35,881 nt of DNA from Planctomycetota bacterium (GTDB taxonomy: Bacteria; Planctomycetota; UBA1135; GCA-002748355), in contig NYZE01000049.1 in assembly GCA_002685965.1 (NCBI GenBank), positions 1 through 35,881 on the forward strand. The letters run 5' to 3'. Under the pieces are notes generated by a model. That model made no database searches. It worked only from the letters and a program-made list of their open reading frames with translations, and was not told the origin of the DNA. Positions 1 to 8,900 of this stretch are shown piece after piece. A program made the translations under genes and the position numbers. Positions within the stretch are counted from its first letter, which is position 1. Every line of letters starts with the position of its first letter.

Positions 1-405
1 TCATCGTCTGACCCTCGTGCGCACGAAGTCGACGATCTCTTCAAACGGCGTGCCGACCGGGAAGACACCGGCGATGCCGAGGTCCATGAGCGTCGCATGG
101 TCCTGGACCGGGATCACGCCGCCGACCATGACCGGCAGCTTCCCGACGCCGTGCTCCTCGAGCGCCGCGAGCACGTTCTTCGTCAATGTCAGGTGGGTCC
201 CCGACAGGATCGACAGGCCGACGATGTCGGCGTTCGTCTCGACGGCCCGGTTGGCGATCGCGTCGGGCGACTGGCGCAGGCCCGTGTAACGGACCTCCAT
301 GCCGGCATCGGCCAGCGCGCGGCCGACGAGCTTGGCGCCGACGTCGTGGCCATCGAGGCCGGGCTTTCCGATCAGGACGCGGATCGGCTGGGTGTCAGAA
401 GTCAT
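1..405 (-). CDS. Cobalamin-binding small subunit of a methylmalonyl-CoA-type mutase
   Basis: This 134-residue protein is the stand-alone B12-binding (C-terminal) domain of the acyl-CoA mutase family, which rearranges the carbon skeleton of CoA thioesters. The cobalamin signature DxHxxG is visible at residues 18-23 (GLDGHDVG), where His20 should be the lower axial ligand of cobalt. The following SxL (in GLSILSG) and GG (VMVGGV) elements are also present. The length fits the separate small subunits known from archaea and actinobacteria, so a large catalytic subunit must be encoded elsewhere; it could lie just beyond the left edge. The ATG overlaps the stop of the acyl-CoA dehydrogenase gene by 4 bp (ATGA), so translation is coupled and it is the last gene of the six-gene operon seen here. 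Whether the substrate is methylmalonyl-, isobutyryl-, ethylmalonyl- or hydroxyisobutyryl-CoA cannot be told from this domain. Confidence 0.9.
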   Translation of the reverse strand: MTSDTQPIRVLIGKPGLDGHDVGAKLVGRALADAGMEVRYTGLRQSPDAIANRAVETNADIVGLSILSGTHLTLTKNVLAALEEHGVGKLPVMVGGVIPVQDHATLMDLGIAGVFPVGTPFEEIVDFVRTRVRR

Positions 406-1535
406 CGCGTCATGCCTCGGGCGATGTTGAGCTTGAGAATCTCGGATGTGCCGCCACCGATCAGCAGGAAACGCGCGTCGCGCAGGTATCGCTCGACGGG
501 GTACTCACTCGCGTAGCCGTAGCTCGCAAGGATGCGAGCCGCCAGGTCGCAGGTGTGGACGGCCTTCTCGGAAGCGAACAGTTTGGCCATCGACGCCTCG
601 TCGGCGTTCTCCATTCCCTGATCGCTGCGCCACGCCGCCCACTGCACGAGCCGCCGCGCCGCCTCGAGATCGGTGCGCATCTCGGCCAGGTGAGCCTGGA
701 TCGACTGAAAGCGGCAGATCGGCTTGCCGAACTGCACGCGCTCCTTGGAGTACGCGAGCGCATCGTCGAGCGCCGCGCGCGCGACTCCGATCGACAGCGC
801 CGCGGTCATGAGTCGAATGTCGGCGAGGATCCGTCGCAAGTAGGGCACACCCTGCCCGAGCTCGCCGAGCATGCAGGTCGCAGGCGTGTCCTCGAACGAG
901 ACCTCCGACGTCAGCGACGCCTTGACCCCCATCTTCTCGATCGCGCGGCCGACCGTCAGACCCGCGGCGCCGCGCTCGACGAGGAAGACGCTGAGCTCCC
1001 TCTCTTCGGAATCGCTGTCGCCGGTGCGCGCGAACACCGTGAACATGTCCGCGAACGGCGCCGACGTGATCCAGGTCTTCTGGCCCGTGACCCGCCACGT
1101 TCCTTCGACCTCGCGGGCCGAGGTCTTCATCGAGAACAGATCACTGCCCGAGTCGGGCTCGGTCATGCAGATCGTGCCGCGCACCTCGCCCGCTAGCGCG
1201 GCCGGCACGAGACGATCGCGCACGTCTCCAGTACAGAACGCCTGCACGAAGTGGCTGCCCATCAACGCCTGCATCGTGCAGCACGCGGCAACCGCGAGGC
1301 TGCCGTACGCCAACTCCTCCGTCGCGATCAGGAACGACTGTACATCGAGGCCGGCGCCCTCCGGCTCCGGATAGCGCATGGCGAAGAAGCCGAGCTCTCC
1401 GGCTCTCGCGAACAGCTCACCCGGAAACCGCGGCTCTGTGTCAAGCTCGGCGGCGACCGGTCGGATCTCTTTCGTGGCGAAGCTCTGGAAGAGCTCGCGG
1501 ATCGCCTGCTGCTCGTCGGTCAGCGTGAAGTCCAT
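402..1535 (-). CDS. Acyl-CoA dehydrogenase family protein
   Basis: This 377-residue protein is an FAD-dependent acyl-CoA dehydrogenase, which introduces a 2,3-double bond into an acyl-CoA and passes electrons to an electron-transfer flavoprotein. The N-terminal helical domain starts MDFTLTDEQQAIRELF. The middle domain has the flavin/substrate motif TEPDSGSD and QKTWITSA. The C-terminal domain has KERVQFGKPI and the terminal GGGTSEILK. The ATG at 1535 was chosen because it gives the canonical N-terminus and sits 2 bp after the hyuB stop. At the C-terminal position where medium- and short-chain enzymes carry the catalytic Glu (YEGTSEI) this protein has Gly. In my hand alignment the alternative Glu position of isovaleryl-CoA dehydrogenase also lacks Glu. 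It may act on a branched acyl-CoA fed by the upstream oxidoreductase, but the substrate is unknown. Confidence 0.9.
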   Translation of the reverse strand: MDFTLTDEQQAIRELFQSFATKEIRPVAAELDTEPRFPGELFARAGELGFFAMRYPEPEGAGLDVQSFLIATEELAYGSLAVAACCTMQALMGSHFVQAFCTGDVRDRLVPAALAGEVRGTICMTEPDSGSDLFSMKTSAREVEGTWRVTGQKTWITSAPFADMFTVFARTGDSDSEERELSVFLVERGAAGLTVGRAIEKMGVKASLTSEVSFEDTPATCMLGELGQGVPYLRRILADIRLMTAALSIGVARAALDDALAYSKERVQFGKPICRFQSIQAHLAEMRTDLEAARRLVQWAAWRSDQGMENADEASMAKLFASEKAVHTCDLAARILASYGYASEYPVERYLRDARFLLIGGGTSEILKLNIARGMTR

Positions 1536-1537
1536 GC

Positions 1538-3271
1538 TCACCGACTCCTGAGCTCTCTCGTGCCGGCCTCGTCGAGCCGCAACGCGTCGTCGACGGCGAC
1601 CCCGTACGTCTCGCGCGCGACCTCGATCGACAGGATGCCGTTGCGCACCTCCTGCGCCACCTGGGCCGCGGGGCGCTCCAGCGGATCGCCATAGCCCCCA
1701 CCGCCACCGGCCTCCTGCACGTAGAGCGTTCCCTTCGGCACGCCGGCCACGAGGTCCTTGCTCGTCGGCGTGTGCACGCTCGCGTCGGGATAGTGCAGCT
1801 CGATCTTGTTGAGCGTGCCCTCGCCGCCGCCGAACAACCCGAATGCGGGTTCGACGTCGCCGTCCCCGAAGATCACGACCTGCGTGTCGTCGCTGCCGAC
1901 AAGGTAGCGCGTCACGACACCGAGGCCGCCGCGATGCCTGCCGGCGCCGGCCGAGTCCTGCAAGTACTCGTGCTCGAGCAAGAGGTGCGGCGTCTGCTGC
2001 TCGAACATCTCGTAGTCCTGATCGAGGATGCCGCCCGACGCATCGATCATGCCGATGTGGTCGTAGCCGTCGCAGCCCGCCATCGCGCCCGAGCCGCCCT
2101 TGAGCCCCATGAAGAGGATGTCGATGTAGGCGTCGTCCTTGCGCGGGTCCATCCCTGTTGACAGCGAGCACAGCAGCTGGTTCCAACCCGCGGTGACCCG
2201 CTCGGGGATCGCATCGGCGAGGGCACGGATGATCGCGTCCGCGTTGGGCGGACACAGGTGGTTGCCGAACGTCGTCGCCGCCGGGTACGCCGCGTTCAGG
2301 ATCGTCCCCTCCGGAATCACGATGTCGATCGGCTCGACCATCCCCTGGTTGTGCGGGATGTCCGGGTTGACCATCTGCAGGAAGGTCAGGATCGTCGCGG
2401 AGGCGCTCGACGTGTAGGTGCCGTTGACGAAGCCGTTGGTCTGTGCGTCGGTCTTGGAGTAGTCGAAGGTGATGTGCTCGCCGTCGACCGTGATCGCGAC
2501 GCGGATCTGGTACTCGGACCCCGGGTTCTTGCCGTCGAAGTAGACCGTGCTCTCGCCGCGGTACGTGCCGTCCGGGATCGCGCGGATCTCCGCCTGCATG
2601 AGCTTCTTCGTGGCCGCGAACAGATGCTCCTTGTGCGCGACGAAGCTCTCGAGCCCGTACTTCTCGATCAGCGACACGAGCCGCCGCTCGCCGACCGTGC
2701 ACGCGCCGATCTCGGCGCGCATGTCCTCCTGCACGATCTGCAGGCGGATGTTGGCGAAGATCAGGTCCCAGACGTCCTGGCGCAGGACACCGCGCTCGAT
2801 CACCTTGACGGCCGGAATGCGCAGCGCTTCCTGCCATACCTCGGTGGCGTTCGGGTTGTAGCCGCCGCGCACGGCGCCGCCGATGTCCGCCTGATGCCCC
2901 TTCGTCGCCGACCAGGCGACGAGCTCGTCGCCGATGAAGATCGGCTTGAACGCCGCGACGTCGTTGTTCTGGTTGCCGAGCGTGAACACGTCGTTGTGGA
3001 AGAACACGTCACCCGGGAACACGTTGCCGCGGAACTTCTCGGCGATGTGCGCGCACACCGGACTCAGCGAGAAGCTCAGGATCGGCAGGTTCTCCGTCTG
3101 CTCGAGCATGTTGCCTTCGGCGTCGTAGAGACCGGTCACAAAGTCCTTCGCCTCGCACAGGATCGGCGACCGCGTCGTTTTCTCCATGCTGACGCTCATC
3201 TCGTCCGTGATCGCCTTGAGCGCGCGTCCGAGGATCGCGACCAGGACCTTGTCGATCTTGACGTCCGTCAT
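1538..3271 (-). CDS. hyuB: Hydantoinase B / oxoprolinase beta-type subunit
   Basis: This 577-residue protein belongs to the HyuB family, the partner of HyuA in ATP-dependent N-methylhydantoinases and 5-oxoprolinases and in acetone or acetophenone carboxylases. Family hallmarks include the N-terminal region with MSVSMEKTTRSPILCEAKD, the HNDVFTLGNQNNDVAA segment, the TKGHQADIGGAVRGGYNPN segment and the glycine-rich C-terminal AGGGGGYGDP. Length fits the family. An AGGGAG ribosome-binding site lies about six bases before the ATG, and the gene begins 2 bp after the hyuA stop. Members of this family cannot be assigned a substrate by sequence alone: hydantoin, oxoproline or ketone carboxylation are all possible. 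Co-occurrence with a 2-oxoacid oxidoreductase and an acyl-CoA dehydrogenase suggests amino-acid-derived or ketone catabolism; that is inference. Confidence 0.92.
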   Translation of the reverse strand: MTDVKIDKVLVAILGRALKAITDEMSVSMEKTTRSPILCEAKDFVTGLYDAEGNMLEQTENLPILSFSLSPVCAHIAEKFRGNVFPGDVFFHNDVFTLGNQNNDVAAFKPIFIGDELVAWSATKGHQADIGGAVRGGYNPNATEVWQEALRIPAVKVIERGVLRQDVWDLIFANIRLQIVQEDMRAEIGACTVGERRLVSLIEKYGLESFVAHKEHLFAATKKLMQAEIRAIPDGTYRGESTVYFDGKNPGSEYQIRVAITVDGEHITFDYSKTDAQTNGFVNGTYTSSASATILTFLQMVNPDIPHNQGMVEPIDIVIPEGTILNAAYPAATTFGNHLCPPNADAIIRALADAIPERVTAGWNQLLCSLSTGMDPRKDDAYIDILFMGLKGGSGAMAGCDGYDHIGMIDASGGILDQDYEMFEQQTPHLLLEHEYLQDSAGAGRHRGGLGVVTRYLVGSDDTQVVIFGDGDVEPAFGLFGGGEGTLNKIELHYPDASVHTPTSKDLVAGVPKGTLYVQEAGGGGGYGDPLERPAAQVAQEVRNGILSIEVARETYGVAVDDALRLDEAGTRELRSR

Positions 3272-3273
3272 GT

Positions 3274-5349
3274 TCAGCTCCCTCGCCTGGTCAGAAGACA
3301 GCTGCCGTGGCGGTCGATCTCCGCAGTGAACGACTCCGTCACGAGGATGGTCGTGTCCGTGCGCTCGATCAGCGCCGGACCGCCGAAGCGGTTGCCCGCC
3401 GCGAGCGCGTGTCCGTCGAAGACCGGCATGTCGACGAAGCGCGCCGTCTCCGGCGCATAGGCTCGACGGCTGCCCTTGCGCGCGGCGTCGGGCGCAGCGG
3501 GCCCCGCTTCGAGCTCGGGCAGGTCGGGCTTCTCCGTTCGGCCGATCGCGCGTAGTCGCACGTTGATGAGCTCGATCCCCATTCCTCCGCCCGCGAGGTC
3601 GTAGCCGTAGAGCCGATTGTGCTCGGCGTGGAACGACTCAGCGATCGTGGCCCGATCACCGCTCTGGATCGCGTCCATCGGCACGGCAACAGTGACCTCG
3701 TGGTATTGCTTGAGATAGCGAAGGTCGAGCGCCACCTGCCGTTCGATCCGTTCGTCCGGGACACCTTCGAGCGCGAGCTGTCCATCGCCCTCGCCGATCA
3801 TCTCGGTGACGAGCCCGCGCAAGGCATCCAGGTCGATGTCCGCGAGCCGCGACACATAGGACCGGACGTAGTCGTGCTGCAGGTCGCTGAGCAGCATGCC
3901 GGCTGCGCACAGCACCGACGCCGTCGGCGGCACGAGGAGACGCGGCATCTCGAGCTCGTTGGCGATCATGCACGCGTGTAGCGCGCCCGCGCCGCCGGCC
4001 ACGACCATCGGGAACTCGCGCGGATCGAGGCCGACCTTGACCGTGATGTCGCGCACGCCGTGCGCCATGTTGGCGTTGATCACGCGGAACATCCCCGCCG
4101 CGGCGGCGTCGACGTCGAGCCCGAGCGGCTCGGCGATCTGGCCGCGGATCGACTCCCGTGCTTGCTCGGTCAGCAGCGTCATCTCGCCGCCCGCGAAGTC
4201 CTCGGGGTCGAGATAGCCGAGGACGACGTTGGCGTCGGTGCAGGTCGGACGTTCGCCGCCGAGTCCGTAGCACGCCGGTCCGGGTAGCGCGCCCGCGGAC
4301 TGCGGTCCCATGTGCAGGAGTCCGCTCTCGTCGGTCCAACCGATCGAGCCGCCGCCGGCGCCGATGGTCGTGATCGCGAGCATCGGCAGGGCGAGGCGCA
4401 GGCGGTCGACGTCGCCCTCGTTGTTCATCGCTGCCTCGCCGCCGCGCACGAGCGAGGCGTCGAAGCTCGTGCCCCCCATGTCGACGACGATGCAGTCCTC
4501 GGTGCCTTGCGCCCGCGTGTAGGCCGCGGCCGCGCGCGGCCCTCCGGCCGGTCCGGACAACAGCGTCGTCGCGGGGCGCAAACGTGTCACCTCCGGTAGC
4601 GCGACACCGCCGTTCGACTGCATGACGAGCAGCACACCGGCGAAACCAGCCGCAGCAAGCTTCTCGGTCAGGCTGGACAGGTAGCCGTGCAGGATCGGAC
4701 CGACGTAAGCGTTGAGCACCGTCGTCGAAACCCGGTTGTAGAACCGCACGGTCGGCAAGACTTCCGAGGACACACTGAGGAATGCCTCGGGCATCTCGGC
4801 GCGGACCAGCTCGGCGGCAGCGCGCTCGTGCTCGCCGTTGCCAAAGGAGTTCATGAAGCACACGGCGACCGCCTCGACACCAACGTCTGCGAACAGCCGC
4901 AGCGCGGCGCGAAGGTCGTCGCCGCTCAGCGGCGTCAGCTCCGCTCCCGCGTGGTCCAGGCGGCCGGTGACGCCACGGCGCAGGTAGCGCGGCACCAGCG
5001 GCGTCACGTTCTGGTAGCGGTTGTCGTACTGCTTCTCGCGGATGCCGCGCCGCATCTCGAGCGCATCCCGAACGCCTGCGGTCGTGAGCAGACCGGTCTT
5101 GGCCCCGTTGCGCGTCAGTGTCGCGTTCGTCGTCACGGTCGTGCCGTGCACGATCGTCTCGATCTGTGCGGCCAGATCCTCGAGCTCCATGTCGTGCGCT
5201 TCGGCGATCCGACGCAGTCCGTTCAATACGCCCACCGACGGGTCCTCGGGCGTCGACAGCGTCTTGTAGGTCTCGACGGCGCCGGCGCTGGACCAGAGGA
5301 ACAGGTCCGTGAACGTGCCGCCGACGTCGATCCCGATTCTGAAGCTCAT
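3274..5349 (-). CDS. hyuA: Hydantoinase A / oxoprolinase alpha-type subunit
   Basis: This 691-residue protein is the ATP-binding subunit of a hydantoinase/oxoprolinase/acetone-carboxylase-type enzyme and should form a complex with the HyuB encoded next. The actin-like ATPase signature IDVGGTFTD is at residues 7-15, followed by the conserved HGTT (68-71), SGPAGG (265-270) and VDMGGTSFD (289-297) motifs. The C-terminal portion has the family's beta-rich domain, ending with GGPALIERTDTTILV. Length is normal for the family. The ATG overlaps the iorB stop by 4 bp, so it is translated together with the oxidoreductase. In this family the subunit phosphorylates a carbonyl oxygen of the substrate at the cost of ATP; which substrate is used here is not evident. 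Confidence 0.93.
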   Translation of the reverse strand: MSFRIGIDVGGTFTDLFLWSSAGAVETYKTLSTPEDPSVGVLNGLRRIAEAHDMELEDLAAQIETIVHGTTVTTNATLTRNGAKTGLLTTAGVRDALEMRRGIREKQYDNRYQNVTPLVPRYLRRGVTGRLDHAGAELTPLSGDDLRAALRLFADVGVEAVAVCFMNSFGNGEHERAAAELVRAEMPEAFLSVSSEVLPTVRFYNRVSTTVLNAYVGPILHGYLSSLTEKLAAAGFAGVLLVMQSNGGVALPEVTRLRPATTLLSGPAGGPRAAAAYTRAQGTEDCIVVDMGGTSFDASLVRGGEAAMNNEGDVDRLRLALPMLAITTIGAGGGSIGWTDESGLLHMGPQSAGALPGPACYGLGGERPTCTDANVVLGYLDPEDFAGGEMTLLTEQARESIRGQIAEPLGLDVDAAAAGMFRVINANMAHGVRDITVKVGLDPREFPMVVAGGAGALHACMIANELEMPRLLVPPTASVLCAAGMLLSDLQHDYVRSYVSRLADIDLDALRGLVTEMIGEGDGQLALEGVPDERIERQVALDLRYLKQYHEVTVAVPMDAIQSGDRATIAESFHAEHNRLYGYDLAGGGMGIELINVRLRAIGRTEKPDLPELEAGPAAPDAARKGSRRAYAPETARFVDMPVFDGHALAAGNRFGGPALIERTDTTILVTESFTAEIDRHGSCLLTRRGS

Positions 5350-5954
5350 GAACCTGCAACACCTCGCGTGCCGGCCGCGGACTCACGGCCGAGTTGGTAG
5401 GCCCGACGGTTGATGTCGACGAGCCGCTCCGGGCTCTGCGCGTCAACCGCCCTCGCTAGCGCGTTCTCCACGAACGGCAGGAAGTCGAGCCCGGCGAGGA
5501 GGCCGAGCATCACGACGTTGAGCGTACGCGGGCTCCCCGCCCGTTCCGCAATGGACCTGGCGTCGAGCGTGTGCACTCGTTCCGTGACACCGCGCACCCG
5601 CTGGAGGATCGTCCCGAGCTCCGGATACTCGACGCCGCGCTGCGTCAGCGTGGCGAGCGCCACCGGCCGCTCGTTCATCAAGACCTCGGTCCGATCGCTC
5701 ATGCGAGGTAGCGCGCGCTGGGTCTCGAGCGGCTCGAGGCCGAGCACGACATCTGCATCACCTGGCCCGATGAACGCCGTGCTGCCGCGCCCGATGACGA
5801 CGGTCCCCTCGACGCTGCCGCCGCGCTGCGCCATGCCGTGCAGCTGGCCGACGCGCGCGTCGAAGTCGGCGTATCGCGCCGCGCTGCCGAGCACGCGCGC
5901 GGCGACGAGGACGCCCTGACCACCGACGCCGGCGATGACGACGCGGAAGGTCAC
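5346..5954 (-). CDS. iorB: Indolepyruvate:ferredoxin oxidoreductase, beta subunit
   Basis: This 202-residue protein is the gamma-domain-type small subunit of the 2-oxoacid:ferredoxin oxidoreductase superfamily, as in IorB. It opens with the family signature VVIAGVGGQGVLVAARVLG and continues with GMAQRGGSVEGTV. Together with IorA such enzymes oxidatively decarboxylate aryl pyruvates derived from Phe, Tyr and Trp to aryl-acetyl-CoA. The start is GTG at 5954, overlapping the iorA stop by 4 bp (GTGA). The reading frame extends further upstream, but that part is antisense-frame filler inside iorA. The downstream overlap with hyuA places both enzymes in one transcript. Its length matches typical IorB, so the unusual extra domains of the system reside wholly in the alpha chain. 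Confidence 0.92.
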   Translation of the reverse strand: MTFRVVIAGVGGQGVLVAARVLGSAARYADFDARVGQLHGMAQRGGSVEGTVVIGRGSTAFIGPGDADVVLGLEPLETQRALPRMSDRTEVLMNERPVALATLTQRGVEYPELGTILQRVRGVTERVHTLDARSIAERAGSPRTLNVVMLGLLAGLDFLPFVENALARAVDAQSPERLVDINRRAYQLGRESAAGTRGVAGS

Positions 5955-8900
5955 GCCTCGACCTCCACCGGCTTGATGGCGCCGTTCGGGCAGAACTGCG
6001 CGCAGACTCCGCACGCGACGCAGAGGTCCTCGCTGATCTGCGGTTTGTTGCCGTCGACGAAGAAGGCAGGACAACCGAACAGGTCGATGCACGAGCGGCA
6101 GTTGCCACACGCGCCACAGATCATGCAGCGCGCAGCCTCGGCTCTCGCCGAGGCCTCGTCGAGCGTTCCGGTGACCTCGTCGAAGCTACTGCGCCGTGCA
6201 GCTTCGTCGAGCTCGGGCGGCCGCTGTCGCCCTGCGCGATCGATGCGCTCGACACCCGGACGAACACTGCCCGCCGACGCTCGCGCCGGTGGCGGCGGTG
6301 GCCGGCGATCGGCCGCGTCGTTCCCCCGCATGGCACGGTCGATGCCCCAGGCGGCTCGCAGTCCGGTCGCGATCGCGCCGGTAACAGTGCCGTCGCCCGG
6401 CGCCAGGTCGCCGGCCGCGAAGACGCCACGCCGGGGCGTCGCGAGGGTCGTCGAGTCGACAGCGAGTCGACCGTCGTGCCAATCGAGGGTGTTGCCGTTG
6501 CCGAAGGCGGCCCGGTCGACCGTCTGACCGATCGCGACGATGACCTGATCCGCCGGCACCACGTTCTCGGTGCCCGCGACGGGCTGGAAGTTGTCGGGAT
6601 CGAACCGGCCCTCGACGCGCGGCTCGACTCCCACCAGCTCGATGCCGTCCGCCGTGCGGCGTACCGCGCACACCCGTGTCCGGATCTCGATGCCCTCCTG
6701 AGCGGCCTCCGCGATCTCGCTGCGGATCGCCGGCAGCTCGGCCCTCGACTCGAGACACGCGATGACCACGCGCTCGGCGCCTGACCGCAGCGCCGTCCGC
6801 GCGCTGTCGATCGCGGAGTTGCCGCCGCCGATGACGACGACGTGGCGGCCGGTCGCCGCACCCGAGCCGCGCGACGAGCGCAGGTAGGCGAGCGCGTCGA
6901 CCAGTTCGGGGCCCTCGGAACCATCGGGGCCGTCGAGCTCGAGTGAGCGGGAGCGGCTCGTGCCGATCGCCAGCAACACCGCATCATGCTGCTCGACCAG
7001 CTCATCCAGGTGAAGGTCACCACCGAGTCGGCGCTCGCCGACGAACTCGACGCCGGTCGCGCGAATACGAGCGACGTCGCGGCGCAGCACGTCGAGCGGC
7101 AGGCGGTAGCGCGGCACGCCGGTCAGCAGCAACCCGCCGGGTTCTGCATCGGAGTCGTAGACGGTGACCGCGTAGCCGCGCAGGCGCAGCTCGTGTGCCG
7201 CGGCGAGACCACAGGGTCCGGCGCCGACGACCGCGACGTGGCGGCCGTGCTCGGGCTCGAGCGTCGGTGCGTACGGAAACTCCTCCTGTGCATCGGCCCA
7301 GTCCACGACGAAGCGCTTGAGATCGTTGATCGCGACCGGCTCGTCCTGGTCGGCGCGCACGCAGGCGACTTCGCACGGTCGGTGGCAGACGCGGCAGACC
7401 GAGCTCGGCAACGGCAACCCGGCCATGATCAGCTCGAGCGCCGCGGCGTAGTCACCCGATGCGATGTGCGCGGCGTAGCCCTGCACGCAGAGGAAGAGCG
7501 GACACGCGCTGGCGCATGGCGCCACCTCGACCGGGGCGACGGGCACGCCGTTCTCGAGGGACCGCGCGCGCGCCATCGCCTGCTCGAAGGCGTGCGTCGC
7601 ACTCTGGCCGCAACGATGACCGCACGCCTGCCGGCCACAGTGCTGGCACAGATCGTGATCGATCGTGTAGGTGGTCGCCGCCTTGGCTTCGACTGACTGG
7701 CACGGCTCCTCCATCACTGCGGCGTCGCCGATCCGTTGCGTGAACACCGGACAGGGACGTTCCGTGATGATCACGCTGAGACCCTCCGTCTCGCGCGCCT
7801 TGCGGAAGGCAGCAACCGTCACCGCGAGGTCGTTCGGATCGACGACCTCGACCCGCTCGGCGCCGAGCGCACGCACGACGCCGGCCAGGTCGACGCGCCG
7901 TTGGATACGCCCCTTCTCGATCTCCGCCGACGGGCTCTCCTGGAACCCGGTCATCGCGGTGACCTCGTTGTCCATGATGACCGCGACCATGTCGACGCCT
8001 TCCTTGATCGCGTTCAGCAAGGCCGGCATGCCCGAGTGGAAGAACGTCGAGTCGCCCATGAACCCGACCGTCTTCTGCCCGGTCGTTCGACTGACGCCGG
8101 CGGCGAGCGTGAAGCCCGCGCCCATCGACAGCAGCGCGTCGGCCGAATCGAGCGGCTCACCGAAGCCGAGCGTGTAGCAGCCGATGTCGTTGAAGAACAA
8201 GACGTCGTTGCCGAACGCGGCACGCGCAGCGAAGAACGCGCCGCGGTGCGGACATGCCGCACACAGCGTCGGTGCGCGCACAGGCGTGGGCACGTGCTCC
8301 GTCGGCGTCGCCGGCGCGTAGTCGATACCCAGCGCATCATGCATCGCCGCCCCGATCAGCTCGGGCGTGTACTCGTAGCGCGTCGGCAGATGCCCCGTGC
8401 GCTTGCCGAAGACGTCGACGCGCAGGGCGTTCTGCGCACAGAGCCGCAGCACCGTGTCCTCGACGAAGGGCAAGAGCTCCTCGACGACCAGCACGCGATC
8501 AACACGCTGCAGCTCTTCGACGAGCCAGCTCTCCGGCAACGGGAACGGCGCGCCGAGTCGCAGGAGTGACACCGAGTCGTCGCAGTCCTGCTCGCGCAGG
8601 ATGTCGGCACACACCGCCGCCGGAACCCCGGCCGCGACAATCATCGTCTTCGCGTTCCCCGAGCGCCGCAGGAACCCCGAGCGGCGCAGCTCGTCGCGCG
8701 CTATCTCGAGTCGCTCGTCGACCTCTGCACGCAGCTTGCGCGCGTGCGCCGGGATCGGCACGAGATGGCTCGGATCTCTCGTGAACCCACGCACCTCGCG
8801 CTTGCGCATCTGCCCGAACGTGACCTCGGCGCGCGTATGACAAACGCGAGTCGTCGGCCGCAGGATCACCGGCAGGTGACTGCGCTCCGACAGCTCGAAC

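Noticed and set aside
402-2837. An 811-residue minus-strand open frame that seems to join a HyuB-region protein to the acyl-CoA dehydrogenase
   Set aside because: Upstream of 1535 it is an Arg/Gly/Ala-rich shadow of hyuB in another frame; the real dehydrogenase start at 1535 gives the canonical N-terminus and hyuB has its own clear frame.
3656-5446. A 596-residue minus-strand open frame antiparallel in composition to HyuA
   Set aside because: It is a high-GC shadow of hyuA, full of Arg/Ala/Gly runs, with no recognisable motif.
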